Assembly (NCBI GenBank): GCA_015056565.1
Contig: SVGB01000006.1
Coordinates: 62,001-126,000, forward strand
Length of the DNA: 64,000 nucleotides
Origin: Butyrivibrio sp.
GTDB lineage: Bacteria > Bacillota > Clostridia > Lachnospirales > Lachnospiraceae
Direction of reading: 5' to 3'
Shown here piece after piece: positions 24,419 through 32,526 of the stretch. The notes under the pieces are model-generated. The model searched no databases, had not been told where the DNA came from, and was given only the letters and a program-made list of their open reading frames with translations. Within the stretch, counting starts at the first letter, position 1. Every line of letters begins with the position of its first letter. Made by a program: the position numbers and the translations under genes.

Positions 24419-27400
24419 TATTTCTAAGCAGATGAGTGATTATTCCGTAGTCTCTGTTCAGGGACTGAGGAAGAGTGGGCACTCTGTCAAATAATATCTG
24501 CTGATATTCATCGCCAGTTCCTTTTAAATCCAGTATTTCAAGTGAATAGACCGCAGACACACCAGATCTTGAAGGGGTGATCCCCGTAATTACACAGCCA
24601 AGATCTGCTGATGCTGTGAGGGCATCTATGTTCACATCTACGTTGTCACCAATGACGATATCGCCGGCTTCATCCAGGAAAACCTTTAGGCTGTGCTCTG
24701 TCAGGAAGGTTGTGATGCCATCAAACTTTTGACCGTCAGCTTTTTTGGTCATAAGTATCGGTTCTGCGTCAATTACATGAACTTCATCAGCTTCACTGTC
24801 CCTGCCATCCTCAAGGAACATGGACATAGCAAGGTAGTAGGAATTTCTGATAAGCCAGAAGATAAGGATAAGAAGTGAAAGCGACTGAAGCCCCTTTGCA
24901 ATAACGATGCACCTTATGATTCCGACTATAGAAAGAGCGATAAGCACAAGGTATGGCATCATGGATTTAAGATCGGAGCCTCTTTTTACCTTTCTTGCAG
25001 ACTTATCGGTAACAGCAAACTTCTTGGTTGTGATGCCAAAGAACTCTTTGATTATAGGCACAAGAAGATGCGGCATTACACTGGTTTCATAAATTCCGCT
25101 CCACTTAAGGGATACAGAGTTATCACTGTTGGCTCTAAGGCACAGATCCTGCATGATATACATTGGGACCCAGAATATCAGAAGATCAAGCCAGGAACAC
25201 TTAAACACAGGGATAGCAAATACTGCGAAGATCAGCGGGGAAATTATGTAAATCAGGTTTTTGATTGGTGAATACCAGTAAACCACGGAACTCCAGTAGC
25301 TAAGGCGTTGTGAAAAAGAAAGTCCCTTGCGTCTGAACAGGTGGAGCTGGCGTGCTGTGCTGATAACGCCGCGGCCCCAGCGGATCCTCTGCTTGATATG
25401 CTCTTTGAAGGTATCAGGCGTCTTTCCGCTGGCCAGTGGCTCAGGAAGAGCAAGACTCACAAAGCCGTGAGACTCAATAAGAAGACCTGTGGCAAAATCT
25501 TCTGTGATGGATTCGGTATAGAATCCGCCCACTGCTTCAAGAGCTTCTCTGGCGATAACAGTGTTAGAACCGCCATAGATCACGCTGTTTGTGGAAGTTT
25601 TTGCAACTTCAATGGTCCTGTAAAAGAAATCCTGCTCATTGGGAGCAGTCTTTTCAGAATAAAGAGCATATTGGAAAATATCAGGTTCATAGAAGCACTG
25701 GGGAGTCTGCAACAGGCCAAGACGTATTTTCTTTTCCGCAGGAAGGCTCTCGCTCTTCTTTTTTGCGTCTATGAAGTAAGGAATGGTCTTAAGAAGGAAA
25801 TCGCTCTTTACCAGCATATCAGCGTCCAAGGTTACTACGTAAGGAGCGCTGGTCTTTCCGAGGGCATTGTTTAGGTTACCTGCCTTGGCACCTTTGTTGT
25901 CAGGGCGATCGAAATAACCAATTCCCATGGAATCAGCAAGGGAGCGCATTTCACTTCTTCTGTTGTCGTCGCATAGCCATACATGCACCTTGGACTTGTC
26001 AGGATATCTAAGGTGGTTGCATGCATTTATTGTCTTCCTTAGGAGATCGGCGGGCTCATTATAGGTGGCTATAAAGATGTCAACCTCAGGAAATTCATCA
26101 TCTGAAATAGCTGGCAGAGGATGATCCTTTAAGGCCAAAAGGTTCATATAAAGGATTATGGACTCGATAAATCCAAAAACTTCCACAACCAGCAGGATAA
26201 TATTGGAGGCCACAGCAACAGGTCCCATTTTCACAGGGACTGAGTAGGCTATACGCCAGAACAGATACATAAGCGTAAAGAATATGCTAAGAAGGAGCAC
26301 GATTCTTTTTAATACAGAGAAGATTTTCTCTTTTATCTTCGGATTGCTTGTAGGATTTGTGGCATCAAGATTGTCGTAAATTAAGTATTTTTTTCTGGAA
26401 ATAGATCTTACTGTGACTACGAAAATCACAGCTACAGCCTCAAGAATTAGAATATCAAGCGCTATTTTTGGCCATGCGTTGATCATTGCCACATCTCTCT
26501 GGGTCAGAGACTGCAAAAGAGCTGATGGAAGGACGACCTTCTTTGCCTCAGCTTCCGGTATAGGGATTAAATCCGGTTCCTGACCACTAATAAGAGCCTT
26601 GACCCAGGTTCCGCTTGGAGTAAGATCTGCGTCCGTCATAGGCTTGTGAGGGTCATATTGGGGCTTTAACATGGCGGAGGACTCATCCTTGTTGGACAAA
26701 CTCCAGATTGCATAGCTGATACCATTCTCGTGGAGGATGTTGAACCATTCTGCGGAAGTTTTATAGTCAACAGCGCCATCACCACTGGCTTCACAGATGC
26801 CGCACTCTGAGATAAATACAGGAAGACCCTTATCAAGTGCTTCCAGCAGCTCGCCCTGGAGATCGGTATGGTGGGTAGCAGAGTAGAAGTGAAGAACATA
26901 CATCACATTGTCGAAATCGAGGGGGTTTCTGGAGGCCATGATAAGATCTCTGTCATAGGAGGACGTTCCAACTAAGATGACAGCATCAGGACTGTTTGCT
27001 CTGATAATAGGGATGACCTTGTTTGAATACTCATAAACGTCGCTCCAGGAGCACTCTTTATTGGGCTCATTACATATCTCGTAGATGATATTTGGAACGC
27101 CGGCGTACTCGGAAGAAATCTGGCTAAAGAAGTCCATGGCCGCATCGATGTTGATGTTGGGGTCATAGTCGTTAAGGATATGCCAGTCAACCATGACGTA
27201 CATATCGTTTTTTATGGCATAGTCAACGCCTTGTCTTAGAAGCGCTGCGTTTTCATCTTTTTCTCCATTGCAGTAAAGCTCAGAATACATGGGAAGTCTT
27301 ACGAGGTTACAATCCCATTCGGTGGAGACCTGCTTAAATATGTCGCTAGATATAAAGTCTGGGAACCAGGTGAGGCCGTGAAGACTTACACCTTTAAGAA

Positions 27401-27581
27401 TGACAGGAGAGCCGTTTTTATCCACGAGCTTAGTGCCCTTTACAGACAGTTGGCCGCTTGTACTTGGCCTTGCGTGGATAAAGGAGCTATCCCCTGCATA
27501 AGAAGTAAATCCCGAACATAAAATGCCCAGGATCAGTGAAAATGCTGCGATGATTGAAATTACCCTGATAGTTTTTTTCAT
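24396..27581 (-). CDS. GH5 glucanase fused to a GT2 cellulose-synthase-like transferase
   Basis: The 1061-residue protein combines two enzymes. Residues 1-30 are a signal peptide/anchor. About 40-335 form an extracellular GH5 endoglucanase-type domain, with acid/base Glu172 in IYEICNEPN and nucleophile Glu259 in FISECG. Membrane helices (about 368-480) lead to a family 2 glycosyltransferase (about 490-760) with CDDN 537-540, DAD 586-588, TED 693-695 and QRIRW 731-735, the processive beta-glucan synthase set. More helices follow. The last 100 residues resemble a degenerate PilZ domain without an RxxxR motif. Secreted glucanases usually sit as separate genes in cellulose operons. The ribosome site is weak (GGATGG). 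GGDEF and EAL genes lie within 10 kb. Confidence 0.9.
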   Translation of the reverse strand: MKKTIRVISIIAAFSLILGILCSGFTSYAGDSSFIHARPSTSGQLSVKGTKLVDKNGSPVILKGVSLHGLTWFPDFISSDIFKQVSTEWDCNLVRLPMYSELYCNGEKDENAALLRQGVDYAIKNDMYVMVDWHILNDYDPNINIDAAMDFFSQISSEYAGVPNIIYEICNEPNKECSWSDVYEYSNKVIPIIRANSPDAVILVGTSSYDRDLIMASRNPLDFDNVMYVLHFYSATHHTDLQGELLEALDKGLPVFISECGICEASGDGAVDYKTSAEWFNILHENGISYAIWSLSNKDESSAMLKPQYDPHKPMTDADLTPSGTWVKALISGQEPDLIPIPEAEAKKVVLPSALLQSLTQRDVAMINAWPKIALDILILEAVAVIFVVTVRSISRKKYLIYDNLDATNPTSNPKIKEKIFSVLKRIVLLLSIFFTLMYLFWRIAYSVPVKMGPVAVASNIILLVVEVFGFIESIILYMNLLALKDHPLPAISDDEFPEVDIFIATYNEPADLLRKTINACNHLRYPDKSKVHVWLCDDNRRSEMRSLADSMGIGYFDRPDNKGAKAGNLNNALGKTSAPYVVTLDADMLVKSDFLLKTIPYFIDAKKKSESLPAEKKIRLGLLQTPQCFYEPDIFQYALYSEKTAPNEQDFFYRTIEVAKTSTNSVIYGGSNTVIAREALEAVGGFYTESITEDFATGLLIESHGFVSLALPEPLASGKTPDTFKEHIKQRIRWGRGVISTARQLHLFRRKGLSFSQRLSYWSSVVYWYSPIKNLIYIISPLIFAVFAIPVFKCSWLDLLIFWVPMYIMQDLCLRANSDNSVSLKWSGIYETSVMPHLLVPIIKEFFGITTKKFAVTDKSARKVKRGSDLKSMMPYLVLIALSIVGIIRCIVIAKGLQSLSLLILIFWLIRNSYYLAMSMFLEDGRDSEADEVHVIDAEPILMTKKADGQKFDGITTFLTEHSLKVFLDEAGDIVIGDNVDVNIDALTASADLGCVITGITPSRSGVSAVYSLEILDLKGTGDEYQQILFDRVPTLPQSLNRDYGIITHLLRNIAHRILR

Positions 27582-27584
27582 TTT

Positions 27585-27613
27585 TTGCCATCCACTTCGC
27601 TAGTTCGTATAAA
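27585..27613 (+). promoter_or_regulatory. Promoter P2 of the 42-aa peptide gene
   Basis: TTGCCA, a 17-base spacer ending in TTCG, and TATAAA match promoter P1 at 21190. The twelve bases TTCGTATAAATA are identical in both. It starts 4 bases upstream of the divergent GH5-GT2 start codon. Confidence 0.7.
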
Positions 27614-27654
27614 TACATGTAATACCTATTACTACAGAAAAGAGGTACAAAAAT

Positions 27655-27783
27655 ATGTCAAAAATAAGAGAATGTATTTCAGATTGCAGAAACAATGTAG
27701 TATTTGCAGTAACAATGGCCAGAGATGTGGCTAAGTATCTGAAGGAAGAAAAGAAAAACGAGAAGCTCTGTCTTCAGATCTGA
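27655..27783 (+). CDS. 42-residue Cys-containing peptide
   Basis: The short frame encodes MSKIRECISDCRNNVVFAVT, then an amphipathic, Lys/Glu-rich tail ending EKLCLQI. Cysteines are at positions 7, 11 and 39. An AGAGGT ribosome site lies 9 bases before the ATG, and promoter P2 lies 40 bases upstream. There is no double-glycine leader or signal peptide. The promoter match to the two double-glycine peptide genes is the main reason to take it as real. Function unknown. Confidence 0.55.
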   Translation: MSKIRECISDCRNNVVFAVTMARDVAKYLKEEKKNEKLCLQI

Positions 27784-27794
27784 TCAAAACGTAA

Positions 27795-28571
27795 TCATAT
27801 CAATTGATATTTATTCATGGCCTTCCAGATTCCGTCATCTTCAAGATTGGAGGTGACGAAGTCTGCCAGGGCTTTTGTTTCGTCTGAGGATCTTCCCATG
27901 GCAACTGCAATGCCAGCGGTCTCAAGCATCTCCTTGTCGTTGATGCTGTCTCCAAAAGCCATAGTATTACGGGGGTCTTCATTCAATAGCTTGCACACTT
28001 CCAGTACACCGGTTCCTTTGCTGAAGCCCTTTGGCACCATTTCTACGATGGTGTCGGTGTGAAGGATATAGTTGTACAGATCGCCAATTTCTTTAAAGCA
28101 CTGGTCCCTTGTGGGGCTTGTGCAGTCGCAGGAGAGCTTGTTCATCTCCCAGTTTCCCCAGTTATCAGTGATCCCAAGGAGATTTTCTCCCATTTCACGC
28201 ATGACTTTTTCGCCATACATATCCCCTTCAAAATCACTTCTGTCCATATACAGGTACTTAGGACCTTCAAGGATTGCCTTAAATCCGTGTCTTTTTACTG
28301 CCTCCAGGGTTCTTATTGCGTCTTCTTTTGGGATAACTCTGTTAAAAAGAGTCTCTCCCTTGTATTCAATCATGCATCCGCAGGATGAGACTATTCCATC
28401 AAAACCTATGCTAAGAAGCTCTTTGTTGTGAACAAATGCTCTTGCCCGTCCGGTGTTTATAAAGCAGTGGTGGCCATTTTCCTGGGCTTTTTTGATCGCA
28501 AGCTTGGTGCTGTCTGGGATGTAGTTCTTGTAATCCCACAAAGTGCCGTCAATATCGAAAAACAAAATCAT
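27795..28571 (-). CDS. HAD-family phosphatase, Cof type
   Basis: This 258-residue HAD hydrolase has a C2-type cap. The nucleophile motif is FFDIDGTLW (Asp6, Asp8), motif II sits in INTGR, and motif IV is AFGDSINDKEML. Such enzymes remove phosphate from sugar phosphates or FMN-like substrates; specificity cannot be read. It converges with the 42-aa peptide gene 12 bases away and is divergent from the radical SAM gene. Confidence 0.9.
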   Translation of the reverse strand: MILFFDIDGTLWDYKNYIPDSTKLAIKKAQENGHHCFINTGRARAFVHNKELLSIGFDGIVSSCGCMIEYKGETLFNRVIPKEDAIRTLEAVKRHGFKAILEGPKYLYMDRSDFEGDMYGEKVMREMGENLLGITDNWGNWEMNKLSCDCTSPTRDQCFKEIGDLYNYILHTDTIVEMVPKGFSKGTGVLEVCKLLNEDPRNTMAFGDSINDKEMLETAGIAVAMGRSSDETKALADFVTSNLEDDGIWKAMNKYQLI

Positions 28572-28662
28572 AAAAACTATCTCCAGTTAAAACATATGCT
28601 ATGATTATTATAACTTATTAATTGTCAGATTAGTCGTTAATTTTAATTTGGAGCACAACCAC

Positions 28663-29541
28663 ATGAGCAGAAAAGCTATGCTCTTAAACGAATATTTACG
28701 GAAAAGATTTGGATGCAAGGTCTATAAAATTGCACTAAATGGTGGCTTTACCTGCCCTAATAGGGATGGAAAAATTGATACAAGAGGCTGCATCTTCTGC
28801 TCCGAGGGTGGCAGCGGAGAATTTGCCCAGAGCGCAAGGCTTTCAATTACTGAGCAGATCGAGCTTGGAAAAGAAAAGGTCGCAGGGAAGATAAAGGATG
28901 GCAAATATATTGCATATTTCCAGGCCTACACAGGAACCTACGACAAAGTTGAAAGGCTTAGAGCTCTTTTTACAGAGGCACTAGAGCACCCTGACATCGT
29001 GGTACTGTCTGTAGCTACAAGGCCTGACTGTCTTCCCGGGGAGGTTCTTGACCTGTTGGAGGAACTTAACCGGAAAAAGCCCGTATGGGTTGAACTGGGG
29101 CTTCAGACAATCCATGAAGAGTCCGCAAGGTACATTAGAAGAGGGTATGAGCTGCCTGTTTATGACAAGGCAGTAAAAGAGCTTCGAGAGCGAGGAATAG
29201 AAGTCATAACCCACCTGATAATAGGCCTTCCCGGTGAGACGCGACAGGACATCCTAAAGTCTGTACGCTATGTGTGTGAATCCGGAGCCAGTGGCATAAA
29301 GCTTCAGCTACTTCACATACTTAAGGGGACTGACCTTGAAAAAGAGTATCAGGAGGGCCATATAGAGGTTCTTTCCGAGGATGAATACATAGAAATACTG
29401 AAGGAATGTGTGGATATCATACCTGAAAATGTGATAATCCACAGACTGACTGGGGATGGAGACAAAAAGATCTTACTTGCCCCAATGTGGAGCGCAAATA
29501 AAAAACATGTATGGAATAGAATCCAGAAATACGTGTTATAA
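28663..29541 (+). CDS. Radical SAM protein, YhcC/TIGR01212 type
   Basis: The 292-residue protein has the iron-sulfur cysteines Cys31-x11-Cys43-x2-Cys46 within TCPNRDGKIDTRGCIFC, the spacing used by the YhcC-like family. It also carries YFQAYTGTYD and THLIIGLPGETRQDI, both typical for that family. It binds a 4Fe-4S cluster and S-adenosylmethionine; the reaction is not known to me. The ATG at 28663 follows TTTGGAG; a TTG 15 bases upstream is part of that site. The EAL gene follows after 21 bases and is probably cotranscribed. Confidence 0.9.
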   Translation: MSRKAMLLNEYLRKRFGCKVYKIALNGGFTCPNRDGKIDTRGCIFCSEGGSGEFAQSARLSITEQIELGKEKVAGKIKDGKYIAYFQAYTGTYDKVERLRALFTEALEHPDIVVLSVATRPDCLPGEVLDLLEELNRKKPVWVELGLQTIHEESARYIRRGYELPVYDKAVKELRERGIEVITHLIIGLPGETRQDILKSVRYVCESGASGIKLQLLHILKGTDLEKEYQEGHIEVLSEDEYIEILKECVDIIPENVIIHRLTGDGDKKILLAPMWSANKKHVWNRIQKYVL

Positions 29542-29562
29542 TGGTTCTAGGAGAGAAACAAT

Positions 29563-31488
29563 ATGCTTCTGGCGATGAATGTGCTAAACAATAGCAACTA
29601 TTCACCAGTTGGGGATATACTTGTTATGGCCATAATAGGTATTTTCCTGATACTGATTCGTGCGGCCTTTATTAAACAGACCAAGGAATTCAGGATCTTC
29701 AGGCATGCCCTGATCACGCTGCTTCTTGCTGCCATCATGGATATTCTCTATCATGCCTTTTTGGTAAATATTGAGCATGTTCCTAATATGCCAATATATG
29801 TCTTCAGGTTCTTGTATCATTTCCTTTTATTCCAGGAATTTGTTCTTTATGTGAGATATTTTGAGTACACTTTGCAGATGGTGAGAAAGTGGGAAAAATC
29901 CTACTGGTACACGGCGCTTTCAGGCTTTATTGTTTTTTCTGTTATAGACATACTGGGAAGTGTATATAAGTTTGGATTTTACATTACAGAGGATAAAAAG
30001 GCCCTTTACGGTCTTAACCTCTTTCCGTTCCAGTATCTTTTCTTTGTAGGAATTTTATTTGTTCAGATGCTCATGTACAAGAAAAGAGTTTACAGGCCCA
30101 TTATTGGGGCATTTCTGGCAGCCCTGACCATGTCGCTTTTAGTCATGTATCTTCAGGGAACTCATCATCAGCAGTCCTTTACTACTGCGACATTTCTTTT
30201 CCCGGCCTTTGGCGTTCTATATCTTCTTCATGCAAATCCATATGATCCGGAAATGGGTACCTTAAGGCTTGATTCCTTTGAGTCGTCAATATCCTACGCT
30301 GCGCAGCACAAGACCAGGCTCATCATGCTGAGTCTTTTTATGCACGAATTTGACGAGGCGGGACGCAAGTATCCAAAAGAGATGAAGGATACCATAAGGA
30401 AATACACAGAGAACTACTACAAGAATGCCACAATTTTCCAGATATCAGGTGGAAGACTTATCCTGACTGCAGAGCTTTCGGCAAATCTGGACTATGAAGC
30501 ACGGACCCAGGAAGCGCTTAAAGTATTTAAGGAGCAGTACAAGGTATACGGTCAGGACTACAAGATAGTTATATTAAACAGCTTTGAAAGCATCACAGAT
30601 CCTGATGACTACATAAATCTTATTCAGTACGTAGAAAACAGGATGTTTGAAAATGAGATCCAGTTCGTAGATGAGCAGCTTCTTGAAAAGTACTTAAGTC
30701 ACAAGTATATCGTGGATGAGCTTCAGGATATCAATGAAAAGAAGGACCTTTATGACGACAGGGTAGTTGTTTATTGTCAGCCTGTTTATAACTTAAGGAC
30801 CAGGAAATTTGACACTGCAGAAGCTCTTATGAGGATGCGGCTGGATAAGACCGGTATGGTATTTCCTGACAGGTTCATTCCTATTGCTGAAAAGCACGGA
30901 TACGTCCATCAGCTGAGCTTGATCATTCTGGCAAAGACCTGCAGACAAGTAAAAAAGATGATGGATGAGGGCTATCAGGTCCAGAGAATATCAGTCAACT
31001 TCTCCATTTTGGACATCAGGGAGAAAGAGTTTAGCAACAATGTAAAAAAGATTCTGGCAATGAGCGGCATTCCATTTGAGAAGATTGCCATAGAGATAAC
31101 TGAGAGCCAGAATGAGAAAGACTTCTCCATTGTAAAAGAGAAGATAATAGAGCTAAAGAAAAGCGGAATCACCTTCTACCTTGATGACTTTGGAACGGGC
31201 TATTCTAATTTTGAGAGGATTATGGAGCTGCCTTTTGATATCATCAAGTTTGATAAATCCATGGTGGTTGCAGCAAGGAGCGATGCAAAGTCAGAGACAA
31301 TGGTGTCTTACCTGGCACACATGTTCACCGATATGAACTATGCAGTTTTGTATGAGGGAATTGAGGACGAGGTGGACGAAGACCTTGCAAGCCGCATGTA
31401 CGCCAGATATCTGCAGGGTTACAAGTACTCTAAGCCCATACCAATTGAAGAACTTACAAACTTTTTCGTAAAAGAAAACGGCAACTGA
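29563..31488 (+). CDS. Membrane-anchored EAL c-di-GMP phosphodiesterase
   Basis: The 641-residue protein begins with about seven or eight membrane helices (residues 15-225), a sensor of MASE type. A degenerate GGDEF-like domain (about 235-390) lacks the GGDEF motif, and a C-terminal EAL domain (about 395-635) follows. All catalytic residues are visible: AEALMRM, SVNFS, IEITES, DDFGTGYSN (about 540), IKFDKS and YEGIED. It should hydrolyse c-di-GMP at the inner membrane. An AGGAGAG ribosome site precedes the ATG. It opposes the cyclase at 17630 and lies near the glucan synthase. Confidence 0.9.
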   Translation: MLLAMNVLNNSNYSPVGDILVMAIIGIFLILIRAAFIKQTKEFRIFRHALITLLLAAIMDILYHAFLVNIEHVPNMPIYVFRFLYHFLLFQEFVLYVRYFEYTLQMVRKWEKSYWYTALSGFIVFSVIDILGSVYKFGFYITEDKKALYGLNLFPFQYLFFVGILFVQMLMYKKRVYRPIIGAFLAALTMSLLVMYLQGTHHQQSFTTATFLFPAFGVLYLLHANPYDPEMGTLRLDSFESSISYAAQHKTRLIMLSLFMHEFDEAGRKYPKEMKDTIRKYTENYYKNATIFQISGGRLILTAELSANLDYEARTQEALKVFKEQYKVYGQDYKIVILNSFESITDPDDYINLIQYVENRMFENEIQFVDEQLLEKYLSHKYIVDELQDINEKKDLYDDRVVVYCQPVYNLRTRKFDTAEALMRMRLDKTGMVFPDRFIPIAEKHGYVHQLSLIILAKTCRQVKKMMDEGYQVQRISVNFSILDIREKEFSNNVKKILAMSGIPFEKIAIEITESQNEKDFSIVKEKIIELKKSGITFYLDDFGTGYSNFERIMELPFDIIKFDKSMVVAARSDAKSETMVSYLAHMFTDMNYAVLYEGIEDEVDEDLASRMYARYLQGYKYSKPIPIEELTNFFVKENGN

Positions 31489-31509
31489 TCTTAAAAGATC
31501 AATTGCCGT
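31478..31509 (+). terminator. Terminator after the EAL gene
   Basis: A long stem (ACGGCAA with TTGCCGT outside, TGATCTT with AAGATCA inside) is followed by TATTTTTT. It overlaps the stop codon region of the EAL gene. Confidence 0.9.
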
Positions 31510-31514
31510 ATTTT

Positions 31515-31856
31515 TTATAATACTGCACTGTTTATTGCGCTGTGGACCTTGGCGGTCATCTCATCTGAAAGCTGAATGTTCAGCATGTCGATAACTCTGT
31601 TATCTATTGAATAACCCAGCCTGTTGGCGTGGAATCTGAAATCGTCTCCGTGAGTCATATCGTAGCTGCTCTTCATGTTGTCAGAAAGCGCTTTGGTGGC
31701 AACCATTGAATCGTAGGCCTGCTCAAAGGCTTCGCCAAATTTTCTTTTGGTTTCTTCATCGAGACCGTTTAGCTCTTTTACGGACTTAGAAGCTGCCTCC
31801 TGATTGAGATATTTACTTGTTATTCCGTTTGCAGTCGCCAAGAAGTTAAAATCCAT
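31515..31856 (-). CDS. Hypothetical helical protein
   Basis: This 113-residue, soluble, all-helical protein is rich in Ala, Ser, Asn and Asp (MDFNFLATANGITSKYLNQE at the start; LGYSIDNRVIDMLNIQLSDE near residue 90). It has a GAGAGGGCAG ribosome site. There is no signal peptide, membrane segment or motif I recognise. It is convergent with the EAL gene and divergent from the XRE regulator. Confidence 0.6.
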   Translation of the reverse strand: MDFNFLATANGITSKYLNQEAASKSVKELNGLDEETKRKFGEAFEQAYDSMVATKALSDNMKSSYDMTHGDDFRFHANRLGYSIDNRVIDMLNIQLSDEMTAKVHSAINSAVL

Positions 31857-31954
31857 ATTCTGCCCTCTCCTGAAACATTGTCAGAATATATATCGGACGA
31901 ATGAGGGAAAAATTAAGAGGGTTTAGTTGTCTTTTTTTACCCTTGTCTTTCTGT

Positions 31955-31960
31955 TATAAT
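31955..31960 (+). promoter_or_regulatory. -10 element of the XRE/dlt-like operon
   Basis: A perfect TATAAT lies 27 bases before the XRE start codon. No good -35 is visible at 16-18 bases (only a T-run), which may mean activator dependence or a weak promoter. Confidence 0.4.
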
Positions 31961-31986
31961 TTCATCTGTATAGGGAGGGCAGGAGT

Positions 31987-32517
31987 ATGCCAAAAGTATC
32001 GAGTAAAGAGAACAAAAATCCATATTTTAGGAGGAGGGAGGAGCTTAAGCTCACCAGAGATCAGGCCAGCGAGCTGCTTGAGTCCATTCCCCCTGAGAGA
32101 ATAGAAAAGATTGAAAACGAGAGAGTATTTCCACATCCTGACGAAATCATGATCATGGCGGACAAGTACAAGTCCCCTGAGCTTTGCAATTATTACTGCG
32201 CAAATCAGTGCCCGATTGGGGAGAGGTATGTTCCTGAGATCAAGATGCAGGATCTTTCACAGATCGTCCTTAACACTGTGGATTCGCTTAACACAGTTCA
32301 GGACCAGCAGCGCAGATTTATCAATATCGCAGCTGATGGTGTCATTGACGACGCTGAGATCGACGATTTTGTGGACATCCAGGAGGAGCTTGAAAAGATA
32401 TCCATCGCAGTTGAGACTTTGCAGCTGTGGTCAGAGCAGATGCTGGCCAACGGCTCCATCAACGTTGAAAAATACGAAGCAAGAAAGAAACTGAAAAACA
32501 AGCAGGCTAAGGAGTGA
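31987..32517 (+). CDS. XRE-type helix-turn-helix regulator heading the dlt-like operon
   Basis: The 176-residue protein has an HTH at residues about 15-65 (LKLTRDQASELLESIPPERI, then IEKIENERVFPHPDEIMIMA), a Cys-containing link (NYYCANQCPIGERY) and a helical coiled-coil-like C-terminal half. It is a probable transcription factor. The ribosome site is AGGGAGGGCAGG. The ribosome site of the next gene (AAGGAG) overlaps its last codons and the gap is 9 bases, so it is cotranscribed with, and perhaps controls, the surface-modification genes. Confidence 0.75.
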   Translation: MPKVSSKENKNPYFRRREELKLTRDQASELLESIPPERIEKIENERVFPHPDEIMIMADKYKSPELCNYYCANQCPIGERYVPEIKMQDLSQIVLNTVDSLNTVQDQQRRFINIAADGVIDDAEIDDFVDIQEELEKISIAVETLQLWSEQMLANGSINVEKYEARKKLKNKQAKE

Positions 32518-32526
32518 TGAGGGGAT

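Noticed and set aside
25341-25874. 177-codon plus-strand frame inside the GH5-GT2 gene
   Set aside because: Antisense to catalytic GT2 motifs that are clearly coding on the minus strand.
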